Positions 43,430 through 51,217 are shown, counted from the first letter of the stretch. The stretch: 64,000 nt of DNA from JBAZYK01 sp964582265 (GCA_964582265.1 CAZOQT010000003.1:1-64000), one strand, 5' to 3'. Numbers and translations are program-made. Notes: generated by a model from the letters alone, not told the origin.

Positions 43430-43541
43430 AGGGTTTTATATTTATAAATAGAATTTCTGCACAGTTTTCACCAAAATAAAGATCACAAGCCTTTAGAGGA
43501 AGATATTAAATATACTTTGTTTTTTATATTTGGATCTAATC

Positions 43542-44297
43542 CTACTTTTCTTTGCCAGAGTCATTAGCCGATCTTTTAAGAATACCTAAATCATGAATAG
43601 CTTTTTGCTCACATAGTACAATACTACTAAAAAATGGCCTTCGGTCATCTTCTTTAGCCCTAAATAACGACCCTCCCTCTATTGTTGTAACAAGACAAGT
43701 TGGAGTTGCTACACCAGGACCGCCACATGTTTCTAGTTGATAGTGTATGCCTGTTTTATCCCAGTGTTGGTCCATCAACCAGCTTAACATTCCTTGTGTT
43801 ACACATGCCCTTTGCTCTTGAATAATTCTAGTAGTTTCGCCAGGTTCCTTGTTTGTAAGTCTCAATTCACTTACCTTATTTTCAAGCCTGATGAAGTAAT
43901 CAAGATCAGTTTCACCATCATTTCTATCCAAAGATCCATTGAAAGTTTGTAATTGGGCTTGAGCTTTTTCTAATTTTTCTTTCAAAGTTCTATTCTCATC
44001 TTCAAGCTTTATTTTGTTTGAACATTCGTTTGAAGGTTGTGGTTGGGTTTGAGGTTTTTCTAATTTTCCTATCAAAGCTTTATTCTCCTCCAATAAAGAT
44101 TCATTTAGATGAGTATTGTGCCAATCATTAATGGCAGTTCGTATAGTCTCCCTTGAAATTGTAATACCTGCCAAAAGTGCAAGTCCGAGTGTTCCCCCTA
44201 AAATATGATTCCTATTTCTCTCTATAAATGATGGTTGGATTACAGGAGTTTCGAAATGATCACGGTAAGGATGACTTGTAGGTCTTGAATTGTTCAT
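43542..44297 (-). CDS. hypothetical membrane-anchored coiled-coil protein
   Basis: This 251-residue protein has one hydrophobic helix (about 33-47, HILGGTLGLALLAGITI). A coiled coil follows with two similar Lys/Glu/Gln-rich units (EENKALIGKLEKPQTQPQ and EDENRTLKEKLEKAQAQLQ, about 69-120). A C-terminal globular part (about 150-251) holds three cysteines. No domain is recognised. It has its own promoter facing the two-gene module at 44464, sharing a palindrome at 44347-44361. The start codon ATG 44297 is clear. The cargo role is unknown. Confidence 0.65.
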   Translation of the reverse strand: MNNSRPTSHPYRDHFETPVIQPSFIERNRNHILGGTLGLALLAGITISRETIRTAINDWHNTHLNESLLEENKALIGKLEKPQTQPQPSNECSNKIKLEDENRTLKEKLEKAQAQLQTFNGSLDRNDGETDLDYFIRLENKVSELRLTNKEPGETTRIIQEQRACVTQGMLSWLMDQHWDKTGIHYQLETCGGPGVATPTCLVTTIEGGSLFRAKEDDRRPFFSSIVLCEQKAIHDLGILKRSANDSGKEK

Positions 44298-44346
44298 AAA
44301 ATTATTTTTTAATTAATAACTTATGGAGCGCCACAATATATATTTA

Positions 44347-44374
44347 TTGACAATTTGTCAACAAGTTCTATATT
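44347..44374. promoter_or_regulatory. divergent promoter pair overlapping a palindrome
   Basis: TTGACAA (44347-44353) and TTGTCAA (44355-44361) form a 15 bp palindrome. It contains a consensus -35 in each direction. Rightward, TTGACA is followed after 16 bases by TATATT (44369-44374). Leftward, AATATA (44335-44340) is a -10 at 15 bases. A dimeric repressor bound here would control both element operons. Confidence 0.65.
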
Positions 44375-44423
44375 TATAAATTAGTACTGATCTTTAATTG
44401 AATTTTACCTCCACATAAGCTAC

Positions 44424-44451
44424 TTTATGGCGGGCAAAAGCCCACCGTAAA
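44424..44451 (+). promoter_or_regulatory. hairpin in the leader of the two-gene module
   Basis: TTTATGGCGGGC (44424-44435) pairs with GCCCACCGTAAA (44440-44451) around AAAA, with one G-U and one mismatch. It ends 12 bases before the ATG at 44464 and has no T-tract, so it may affect ribosome access. Confidence 0.45.
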
Positions 44452-44463
44452 TACAAAAATACT

Positions 44464-45615
44464 ATGGCAACCGCGAGTTTCGACCAGATTCACTTCTTGA
44501 TGAAAATTGGTCCCGATCTTTTAAACCGATACGCAAAGCATCACAAAATTGAGTACACAGCCAAACCAGAAGAGGCCGACGAGAAAATGGCCGATGGATT
44601 TATGAAAGCTCTTGAGAAAGAACCTGAAGAAAAGCAAGGAAAGTTTTGGCTTGATGCGCATGATATTGATGAAATTGGTACAAGCAACGGTTGCGACTAC
44701 CTTCTCAATCGGGCCATCCAAAAAGGCTTGAGTGTGGATCAGGAAGAGTATGAGCAACTTCAAAACGCCAAGATGAGGGCAACGTACTTTTATCTCACTT
44801 TTCCCGATCTTTTTGCTGAGACTTGCGATGAATATAACATTGAAAATTTACAAGGCTGGCGAGCCGAAAAAACCGTTAGCAAAAGACTTGAAGACATCAT
44901 CGATAACATTCCCGATTTTCGATATGGCTTAAAGCAGCTCTATAGCAAAGAATATAAAGGCAAAAATTTGAAGGTCAAATACGTTCAAAGAGGCGAAACA
45001 GTCACGTTCATCGCCTACATTGAGGATTTATTTACCAATGACGCCAGCTTTAAGAATGGCGATTTGGATACGAAAACACCCAGAAAGCCTGTGTTTAGTG
45101 CGTACTTCCTCTATCGGCCGAATGAGGGCATTTTGGAAGTGAAAGCGAAGGGAGGCAAAAGGAGAATTCAACAACTTCAAGAAGAGTTCATCAAGCATAT
45201 GTTGAAACAAGAATCCACAATGACCAATAGCCTTCGCTATGATTTCGATAAAGTTCAAGACATTGCAAACCTCACTTTCCCTACAGCCGTAAAAGATTCG
45301 GTTGAAAGCGTAACTTTGAAAGGGCTTCGACTTACTCATAATTCAACAAAGAAGCGGGTATCGATCGATATTGGAAACGCCAAAGAAGATGGCACAAAGC
45401 CCATGATGAAGGAACTTCAGGAAATGAATATCGATCTTCACGAATACAAAGTCACTCAGTTTAAAATTGAAGTCGTTTTTGAGAAACTTCCAAAGGAACG
45501 AAGAAGAAAAGTGACCGTTACTATTACCCGTCCCAATATTTGTGATCTGAAAGAACGCAATATTGATCTTGTGGTTCGTCGGCTCTTGAAAAAGTGGGGT
45601 TTAGATTTGTTTTAA
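44464..45615 (+). CDS. unrecognised protein A of a coupled two-gene module
   Basis: This 383-residue soluble protein is not recognised. The first 150 residues are helical and acidic (PEEADEKMADGFMKALEKEPEE). The middle (about 150-235) is a beta-rich block with VKYVQRGETVTFIAYIEDLF and FSAYFLYRPNEGILEVKAKGGKRRIQQLQEEF. The C-terminus (about 275-383) repeats strand-rich segments, with FKIEVVFEKLPKERRRKVTVTITRPN, and ends in a basic helix. It has no signal peptide, Walker or nuclease motif. The gene for protein B starts one base after its stop, so the two are made together. It is more G+C-rich than the host genes nearby. Confidence 0.75.
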   Translation: MATASFDQIHFLMKIGPDLLNRYAKHHKIEYTAKPEEADEKMADGFMKALEKEPEEKQGKFWLDAHDIDEIGTSNGCDYLLNRAIQKGLSVDQEEYEQLQNAKMRATYFYLTFPDLFAETCDEYNIENLQGWRAEKTVSKRLEDIIDNIPDFRYGLKQLYSKEYKGKNLKVKYVQRGETVTFIAYIEDLFTNDASFKNGDLDTKTPRKPVFSAYFLYRPNEGILEVKAKGGKRRIQQLQEEFIKHMLKQESTMTNSLRYDFDKVQDIANLTFPTAVKDSVESVTLKGLRLTHNSTKKRVSIDIGNAKEDGTKPMMKELQEMNIDLHEYKVTQFKIEVVFEKLPKERRRKVTVTITRPNICDLKERNIDLVVRRLLKKWGLDLF

Positions 45616-45616
45616 G

Positions 45617-46576
45617 ATGAAGAAATCGCTTATCACCTTTATTGAGGCTCTCCATCACTACCCTGACCATTTTCAGGAACGTCAGCTTCAATGTTTTCTG
45701 GAAGACTCTGAAATAGAGTTACTCAAAAATTTAGGTATCCTCAAGCAGGGAAGCGACTTGAAAGAAATCACCTGTCAGAGTTGCGATGATGATCATTTTT
45801 TGGATGTTCAGGTTGAAAATGAAAAACCATATTCTTTCTGCCCCGCTTCGGATATTGCCCGCAATTATATCGATCCTCAGGAACTCACTACCTGGCATTT
45901 TGATGTGGAAAAATTTTTGCAAACTATGGCCCTCAAACTTGGTATGGAGGATCGTGTTGAAAAGCTTGATATCCCTCATTTATGGCAAATCGGTGGATTT
46001 GCCCATGACGATACTCGTTACCATTGCTATTACTATCAAGGGCGGAAGTTTAATGAGGCATTAGATTTCCTTGAACAGCAGCCTCATGCTATGAGGCGAT
46101 ATGTCATTTTTGTAAATCAAAGAGTATTGGTTCTTTCACAAGTTACGAACCAAAATTTGGTATGGACTGAAATGAATGGATACGCAGAGCTAAAAGGAAA
46201 ACAGCTTGTTTTCAACAAAAAACTTTTTCAGGAATTTTTAATCAATGGTTTTAGAAGCGTTCTATTTGATCGTAAAAATGGAGATTTAACAGTCAATGGA
46301 AGGCCAATTTGTAGCATAATTCCTTCTAGTCCAGAATACTACTTTGCCGAAATCCTCTGGAAAAACTTTAATGAGCCTGTCTCTCATCAAAAGATCGTCA
46401 ATTATATCTATGAAAAAACGCGAAAAGAGTATGCTGACACAACTGGTAAACTTTGCCATAAACTCAAAAAGAAGATTAAAGATGCTGCAGAAGAGGCACA
46501 AATCATCGATGAGATTTTCAAAACTACGACCGATCTTAATGGCGAAAATGCCTACATCATGCGAAACCCTTCCTAA
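45617..46576 (+). CDS. unrecognised protein B: zinc-knuckle N-terminus and winged-helix-like C-terminus
   Basis: This 319-residue protein has a Cys/His cluster CQSCDDDHFLDV...YSFCP (about 55-77) that could bind zinc. A middle block follows with LDIPHLWQIGGFAHDDTRYHCYYYQG (about 116-141). The C-terminal region (about 228-316) has YYFAEILWKNFNEPVSHQKIVNYIY...LCHKLKKKIKDAA...GENAYIMRN. Its helix-helix-wing order resembles OmpR-type winged helices. It could be the DNA-binding or sensing partner of protein A. I know of no named family for the whole protein. A terminator follows at 46638. Confidence 0.75.
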   Translation: MKKSLITFIEALHHYPDHFQERQLQCFLEDSEIELLKNLGILKQGSDLKEITCQSCDDDHFLDVQVENEKPYSFCPASDIARNYIDPQELTTWHFDVEKFLQTMALKLGMEDRVEKLDIPHLWQIGGFAHDDTRYHCYYYQGRKFNEALDFLEQQPHAMRRYVIFVNQRVLVLSQVTNQNLVWTEMNGYAELKGKQLVFNKKLFQEFLINGFRSVLFDRKNGDLTVNGRPICSIIPSSPEYYFAEILWKNFNEPVSHQKIVNYIYEKTRKEYADTTGKLCHKLKKKIKDAAEEAQIIDEIFKTTTDLNGENAYIMRNPS

Positions 46577-46637
46577 CCTTAAGACTTTTTCGGGACTTTT
46601 GAGATAAATCCGAGACCGCTTTTTGAGTAAAACCTCA

Positions 46638-46669
46638 GTAAGCTTTGCACCGTAAGCTTACCTTTTTTG
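46638..46669 (+). terminator. terminator after the two-gene module
   Basis: GTAAGCT (46638-46644) pairs with AGCTTAC (46655-46661) around a 10-base loop, followed by CTTTTTT. It closes the 44464-46576 operon. Confidence 0.75.
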
Positions 46670-46734
46670 CCGTGGAAAAAACTGCGGCAGACCAGTGCGC
46701 ATTGGGATTTCTTTAAATCCTAATCAACACACCT

Positions 46735-46980
46735 ATGTCACAAACATTTCCGTTTGTTACCTACGACAAAGCGCTCGCAAGCGCATTAATAACCAAAGGC
46801 TTCAGAGTTCAAAGCGTCCGCTATACACGGTCTGGAAAAGCATACTTCACCTTTCAAAGTGCGGAGTCGCTCAAGTCTGCGATCGAACTCTATTGGAACG
46901 ATGACTTGTTCCTCAATGCAAGGACACTTCTGGCCGAATACCAACGCATCGCCAGTAAAACTAACGACAGACTGCGATGA
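46735..46980 (+). CDS. DUF5659-like small element protein
   Basis: This 81-residue protein reads FPFVTYDKALASALITKGFRVQSVRYTRSGKAYFTFQSAESLKSAIELYWND...LLAEYQRIASKTNDRL. That order (T-D/K-LA..L...G, a strand KAYFTF, then helices) matches the small DUF5659-type proteins that accompany recombinases in CPR elements. The function of the family is unknown. Its stop overlaps the next ATG (ATGA). It heads the run of three small genes before the tyrosine recombinase. Confidence 0.7.
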   Translation: MSQTFPFVTYDKALASALITKGFRVQSVRYTRSGKAYFTFQSAESLKSAIELYWNDDLFLNARTLLAEYQRIASKTNDRLR

Positions 46981-47189
46981 AGATCGAACCAGAGGATATA
47001 CAAAGCTTTCAAAGGCTTTGGAAAGATCAATTTCAAACCGATTTGAGCGAATCGGAAGCACAGGAAAAAGCAACCTATCTGCTCGAAATGATGAAAACGA
47101 TCTACCGACCGATTCCAAAGCCTCAAAAGCTTAATGAAAACACCCAACTTACTATTTTAGACTTTAACGACCATTCTCATGAGATATAA
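46977..47189 (+). CDS. small acidic element protein
   Basis: This 70-residue protein (MKIEPEDIQSFQRLWKDQFQTDLSESEAQEKATYLLEMMKTIYRPI...) is helical and acidic. It resembles the short proteins often coded next to CPR recombinases. It overlaps both neighbours: ATGA with the gene upstream and 11 bases with the HTH/zinc gene downstream. No biochemical function is assigned. Confidence 0.65.
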   Translation: MKIEPEDIQSFQRLWKDQFQTDLSESEAQEKATYLLEMMKTIYRPIPKPQKLNENTQLTILDFNDHSHEI

Positions 47190-47556
47190 GTTATCGAAAA
47201 TCAGGAGCAAGAGCGCCTATACTCCGCAGGAAATAGGGCAACTCCTCAAGGTGAACCGAAAGTCCATCTTCCGCTGGTTCAAAGAAGGTTTGCTCCTTCT
47301 TGATCCAAACCACAACCCAAAGCTTGTGATGGGGAGCGACCTCATAGCATTTCTCAAGGCTAAACGTGAAGCAAAACAAGTAAAACTTCAGTGGAACGAG
47401 TTCTATTGCCTCAAGTGTCGCAAGGCGGTTTTAGCCAAACGGGGAACGGAACGCACCGAAAAAACAGGGAAAAGTATTGGCACTGACAATAGATACCAGG
47501 AAATCATCTGCGCTCAATGTAAAGAGTGCGGTGGTTCTGTAGCCAGACTCTTTTGA
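47179..47556 (+). CDS. excisionase-like HTH protein with a C-terminal zinc ribbon
   Basis: This 125-residue protein has an N-terminal helix-turn-helix of the MerR/excisionase type (YTPQEIGQLLKVNRKSIFRWFKEGLL, about 14-39). Next comes the usual wing-like segment NPKLVMGSDLIAFLKAK. The C-terminus has two CxxC pairs, YCLKCRKAV (about 76) and ICAQCKECGG (about 112), which should bind zinc. Being just upstream of the tyrosine recombinase, it is a good candidate for the element's recombination directionality factor or its regulator. That role is inferred from position and fold. Confidence 0.8.
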   Translation: MRYKLSKIRSKSAYTPQEIGQLLKVNRKSIFRWFKEGLLLLDPNHNPKLVMGSDLIAFLKAKREAKQVKLQWNEFYCLKCRKAVLAKRGTERTEKTGKSIGTDNRYQEIICAQCKECGGSVARLF

Positions 47557-47640
47557 GTGGAATCCAAAAAGATTAATTGATTCCGTTCCTCACCGTTGAA
47601 ATGTCTCAAATTTATCCTTTATTCATTACAAAACTTTCTT

Positions 47641-48771
47641 ATGCAAAAATCATTCCAAAACGAGGTCATAAAGAAACAATTCTTTCTCTATCTCAAAGAA
47701 GTGAAAGGGTTCTCCAAAGATTCTATTGATGCTTACGAGCATGGTATCCAACTTTGGCAAGAGTGCACCGACAACAAAGACTTTTCAGGATTCGGGAAAC
47801 AACAGGCTCGAACATTTAAACAATGGATTCGGAGCAGAACCAATAGGAACAAGGAAGCGCTTTCCCTGACCTATATTTATAACGTCCTTCGCAGGCTTAA
47901 AGGGTTCTTTGAATGGCTGTCGATGCAACCGCATTATAAATCCAAGATCAACCAAATTGATATTGAACACCTCTCGCTTTCCAAGAAGGAAACAAGAATC
48001 GCGATCCAACCGAATAAACGTGAGATTCCTTCGATAGAAGAGGTCATCAAAGTTATTGAAACGATCAAAATTGAAAATGATGTGGATCGGCGCGATCGGG
48101 CTTTGATTTGCTTCACGCTCCTTACAGGCGCAAGAATATCAGCCATTTACAGTATGCCTATAATGGCGTTTGATGAAGAAACTTTGACGGTTGATCAAAA
48201 TCCGAAGTTTGGCATCAAAACGAATTTTTCCAAGCGGATTGTGACCACGCTTTTCCCGATCGAATATACGAAGGCTGTCGACTACTTTTTAGATTGGTAT
48301 CGGTACCTGAAGCTGACCAAAGGTTTTACTCCCAAAGACCCGATCTTTCCCATGTCGAAGATTGAGAACGGAGAACAAAATATTTCGTACCATAACACGG
48401 GTGAGGTAGTACCGATCTTTTGGCAAAGCTCCAACTCAGCCAGAAAAATATTTCAAAAACGATTTCTGGACGCTGAGGTTCCCTACTATCACCCTCATAC
48501 CTTCAGGCATTTGGTGGTCAAAGAGTTTGCGAAAACCAGACTTACGGAAGAAGAAAAGAAAGCCATCAGTCAAAACCTTGGCCATGAAAACACAGGCACG
48601 ACCTTTGGTTCTTATGGGTATGGCCATATTGAAGAAGACCGTCAGATCGAGATTGTGAAAAAGATTAAACTTGGAAGCAAAGAAATTGATGGCAAGTTCA
48701 CGCTTGACGCTGAGGATATGAAAATGGCTTTAGCAATCGCCAAGGCGTTAAAAGAGAACCGAAAAGATTAG
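47641..48771 (+). CDS. tyrosine site-specific recombinase (XerC/integrase family)
   Basis: This 376-residue protein has an N-terminal SAM-like core-binding domain (about 10-95, FLYLKEVKGFSKDSIDAYEHGIQLW). The catalytic domain has the full set: Arg in LLTGARISAI, Lys in KFGIKTNFSK, HTFRH (HxxR), LGHEN (His) and GSYGY with the nucleophilic Tyr. The frame is open to a TTG at 47596, but ATG 47641 (MQKSFQNEV) is the natural start. It could carry out integration at tRNA-Ser or resolve circular forms. The element also has a serine recombinase downstream, so which one does what is open. Confidence 0.95.
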   Translation: MQKSFQNEVIKKQFFLYLKEVKGFSKDSIDAYEHGIQLWQECTDNKDFSGFGKQQARTFKQWIRSRTNRNKEALSLTYIYNVLRRLKGFFEWLSMQPHYKSKINQIDIEHLSLSKKETRIAIQPNKREIPSIEEVIKVIETIKIENDVDRRDRALICFTLLTGARISAIYSMPIMAFDEETLTVDQNPKFGIKTNFSKRIVTTLFPIEYTKAVDYFLDWYRYLKLTKGFTPKDPIFPMSKIENGEQNISYHNTGEVVPIFWQSSNSARKIFQKRFLDAEVPYYHPHTFRHLVVKEFAKTRLTEEEKKAISQNLGHENTGTTFGSYGYGHIEEDRQIEIVKKIKLGSKEIDGKFTLDAEDMKMALAIAKALKENRKD

Positions 48772-48803
48772 ATTTTCAGGCGGTTACAGTCTATAATCAA
48801 GAC

Positions 48804-48917
48804 AGTGATCCAATTCGGCAAGTAGTACAAGGTTATTTTGTGTATTGCCCCCAGTAATGGGCGGTTCTGCCAACTTGATTGCCTTGTGCTATTGAATTGG
48901 ATCACTCAGAACCGCCC
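48804..48917. repeat. two interlocking perfect inverted repeats between the recombinase genes
   Basis: Arm A AGTGATCCAATTC (48804-48816) matches the reverse complement of 48894-48906 over 13 bases. Arm B GGGCGGTTCTG (48859-48869) matches the reverse complement of 48907-48917 over 11 bases. The order A-B-A'-B' cannot fold as nested hairpins. Inside A, GTACAAGG (48825-48832) can also pair with CCTTGTGC (48882-48889). The block fills most of the 182 bases between the two recombinases and holds no gene. Confidence 0.8.
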
Positions 48918-48953
48918 TCTTTGGGTTTTGTAGTAATCTATCAGCTATCCTTT

Positions 48954-50675
48954 ATGGAAACTCCAAATCAATACCGATACTTCCTGTATGCCAGGAAGTC
49001 GCCCGAATCTGAAGAACGACAAGCGCTCTCTATCGGTTCACAAAAGGAAAAGATCAATATTATTTTTCCAAATATCAAAATCGTTGAAATCTTTGAGGAA
49101 AGTAAAAGCGCTTTCAAGCCTTACGAACGGACCATTTTTCAAACCATGATCGAACGCATCCAAAAAGGTGAAGCGGATGGCATTGTTGCGTGGCATCCCG
49201 ATAGACTTTCGAGAAACGAAATCGACGCCGCTACCATTACCTACTTTATACGAACGGGCATCATCAAAGATTTAAAGTTCGGTTCATACAATTTCGACAA
49301 TTCGCCAGAGGGCATCATGATGCTCCAAATGGCCCTTTCTCAATCGCAATATTCATCATCAAAACTCAGCAAGGATGTGAAGAGAGGATTGAGCACCAAG
49401 CTCAAAATGGGCATCAGGCCGAATAAATGCGCTCAAGGATGGGTCAATGATTATGTCAGTCCCAAAGGAATGAAAACCATTAAAGTGGACCCGAAACGGT
49501 TTCCAGTATTGCGTAAATGCTGGGATTTGATGCTGTCAGGGAATTACACCCCGCCTCAAATTTTAGTGAAGCTCAATGATGAATGGGGCTATAGGACACC
49601 AAAGACTATGAGAGTTGGCGGGAAGTCTTTAAGCCGTAGCGGAATCTACCGCATGTTTACAAACAAATTTTATGCGGGACTCATTAAACAACAAGATGGG
49701 ACTTGGACCGTGGGAGCACATAAACCCATGGTGGCGCTGGCTGAATACGATAGAGGTCAACGGTTACTTGGTCATAAAGGAAACCCACGGGCAAAGCAGT
49801 ATGATTTTTGTTATAAGCCTCTTTTGATTTGCGGTGAATGCCAAGGGAGCATAACTGCTGAAATCAAAAGTAAAAGGCTCAAATCTACTGGCGAATTAAA
49901 GGAATACACGTTTTACCATTGTACGCATCGCAAAGATAGCTGTAAGCAAGGGTCTATTGAAGAGCGAGAACTGACAAAAATGATGAAAGCCGAAATGAGC
50001 CGTTATACCATTCTCCCAAAGTTTAAAGAATGGGCGCTTGAAATGCTCAACAAATACAATGATGACGAGATCAAGCAGCGGAGCAAAATTCATGAAATGC
50101 AAGCTAACGCCGTTCTACAAACCCAGAAAGAAATCGACAACCTTACCCAAATGCGTTACAGAGAACTCATCAATGATGAAGAGTACTTGAGTCAAAAGAA
50201 AGAACTGCAAGGGAAACTCAACGCTTTGAAAGAGGAGGTGGGCGATACTGAAAAGAGAGCAGAGAATTGGTTAGAACTTACGGAAAAGACTTTTGATTTC
50301 ATCACCTATGCTGCCCACCACTTCAATGAAGGTGGTTTTGAAGAGAAGCAGAGAATATTGAGAGGATTCGGATCGAACTTTCTGGTTAAAGACAAGAGAC
50401 TTGTAATGGAAGCTCAAAAGTGGCTCGTCCCGATTGGTGACGAGTATAAAACACTTGAAAAAGAATACCTCGCGTTAGAACCAGAGAAAACGCCTTTAGA
50501 TAAAGCAAAAACCGAGCGAATAGAGTCGATTCGTCTATACTGGCGGAGAGACTGGGATTCGAACCCAGGAGGAGCTTGCGCCCCTAACGGTTTTCAAGAC
50601 CGTCGCTTTCGACCGCTCAGCCATCTCTCCTTGCTTTATTACGCTCCATTGTTCACTTTTCGCGCGCGCCGATAA
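48954..50675 (+). CDS. large serine recombinase running across attR into tRNA-Ser
   Basis: Read from ATG 48954 (METPNQYRYFLYARKS), the protein has a resolvase catalytic domain. Ser16 sits in YARKS, with IVAWHPDRLSRNEIDA further on. A recombinase domain spans about 155-260, and a Cys-rich zinc region holds LLICGECQ and FYHCTHRKDSCK. A coiled coil follows (about 380-440). An upstream frame to 48879 lacks a family N-terminus. About 529 residues are coded before attR. The last 45 or so (DWDSNPGG...) are read from antisense tRNA sequence and are not native. After excision the frame would end instead with VVDDV...VLNFQ from the left end. Confidence 0.93.
   Translation: METPNQYRYFLYARKSPESEERQALSIGSQKEKINIIFPNIKIVEIFEESKSAFKPYERTIFQTMIERIQKGEADGIVAWHPDRLSRNEIDAATITYFIRTGIIKDLKFGSYNFDNSPEGIMMLQMALSQSQYSSSKLSKDVKRGLSTKLKMGIRPNKCAQGWVNDYVSPKGMKTIKVDPKRFPVLRKCWDLMLSGNYTPPQILVKLNDEWGYRTPKTMRVGGKSLSRSGIYRMFTNKFYAGLIKQQDGTWTVGAHKPMVALAEYDRGQRLLGHKGNPRAKQYDFCYKPLLICGECQGSITAEIKSKRLKSTGELKEYTFYHCTHRKDSCKQGSIEERELTKMMKAEMSRYTILPKFKEWALEMLNKYNDDEIKQRSKIHEMQANAVLQTQKEIDNLTQMRYRELINDEEYLSQKKELQGKLNALKEEVGDTEKRAENWLELTEKTFDFITYAAHHFNEGGFEEKQRILRGFGSNFLVKDKRLVMEAQKWLVPIGDEYKTLEKEYLALEPEKTPLDKAKTERIESIRLYWRRDWDSNPGGACAPNGFQDRRFRPLSHLSLLYYAPLFTFRARR
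50540..50550. repeat. candidate attR: 3' end of tRNA-Ser(UGA)
   Basis: CTGGCGGAGAG is the 3' end of tRNA-Ser(UGA), including the CCA, plus one base. It repeats the sequence at 42512-42522. TCGTCTA ends three bases before it. Confidence 0.75.
50541..50630 (-). tRNA. tRNA-Ser (UGA), CCA encoded; integration target
   Basis: GGAGAGA (5' end 50630) pairs with TCTCTCC. The anticodon loop CTTGAAA gives TGA, a long variable arm is present, and CCA is encoded at 50541-50543. The tRNA is intact, and the element abuts its 3' end. Confidence 0.96.
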
Positions 50676-50836
50676 TATACAAAATTAGCGTAATTACTGC
50701 AATGTGAAATTATCAGGCTAACTGGTTTACAAAAGTTTTAAGAAAATTTCAGATTCAGTTTAAATATTGGTCATCTTTTTTTGATAAAACGTAGTCCCAT
50801 CAAAAAAAATTTTGGTAATTTTTTAAACAAAAATTT

Positions 50837-51181
50837 ATGTTCAAAAATACAAATTTTCTTAGGTATTCCAGGAATCAGGCCAAGCCGCTTAGTTTTGGCG
50901 ATATTTCGCTATTTCCAGACAATCGCGAGGCCTACTGTCAGGGCCAAAAATTGCCTTTACGCCGCAAAGAATATCAACTTTTGGAATTTCTGCTTAGAAA
51001 CAAAAATCGCGTTTTAAACCGACACACTATTTTGGAATACATCTGGAATTACGAAACCAAAGCCATAACTAACACTTTGGACGTACATATCTCGTCCCTT
51101 CGTCGTAAAATTCAAACTTTTAATCCCAAAAGGACCATTAAAACTATACATGGCTCAGGCTACAAACTTTGCGACGTCTGA
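50837..51181 (+). CDS. stand-alone OmpR-type winged-helix protein
   Basis: This 114-residue protein consists almost only of a trans_reg_C winged helix. It reads PLRRKEYQLLEFLLRNKNRVLNRHTILEYIWNYETKAITNTLDVHISSLRRKIQ...IKTIHGSGYKL (about 43-112), with the typical HISSLRRKI recognition helix and GSGYKL wing. The first 40 residues are too short for a receiver domain, so it cannot be phosphorylated like a normal response regulator. No histidine kinase is nearby. Orphan output domains like this are common in CPR. The target genes are unknown. Confidence 0.88.
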   Translation: MFKNTNFLRYSRNQAKPLSFGDISLFPDNREAYCQGQKLPLRRKEYQLLEFLLRNKNRVLNRHTILEYIWNYETKAITNTLDVHISSLRRKIQTFNPKRTIKTIHGSGYKLCDV

Positions 51182-51217
51182 TTATTACCTTGAAACGCAT
51201 TAATTTGGAACTACAGG

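Larger units (their letters stand above)
42512..50550. mobile_element. 8.0 kb integrative element inserted at tRNA-Ser(UGA)
   Basis: The element is bounded by an 11 bp direct repeat of the tRNA 3' end. The intact tRNA sits at the recombinase side and the duplicated fragment at the far side, the standard arrangement for tRNA-targeted integration. It encodes a tyrosine recombinase, a serine recombinase, an excisionase-like HTH/zinc protein, small helper-type genes and four unrecognised cargo genes. The 44.4-50.5 kb part is visibly richer in G+C than the flanks. There are no replication, conjugation or capsid genes, so it is probably mobilised by its recombinases and a helper. On excision the chromosome would regain nitroreductase-terminator-tRNA order. 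Confidence 0.8.

Noticed and set aside
48804..48917. Integron attC-like site
   Set aside because: The consensus outer boxes (RYYYAAC and GTTRRRY) are not in the right places, and there is no integron-type array.
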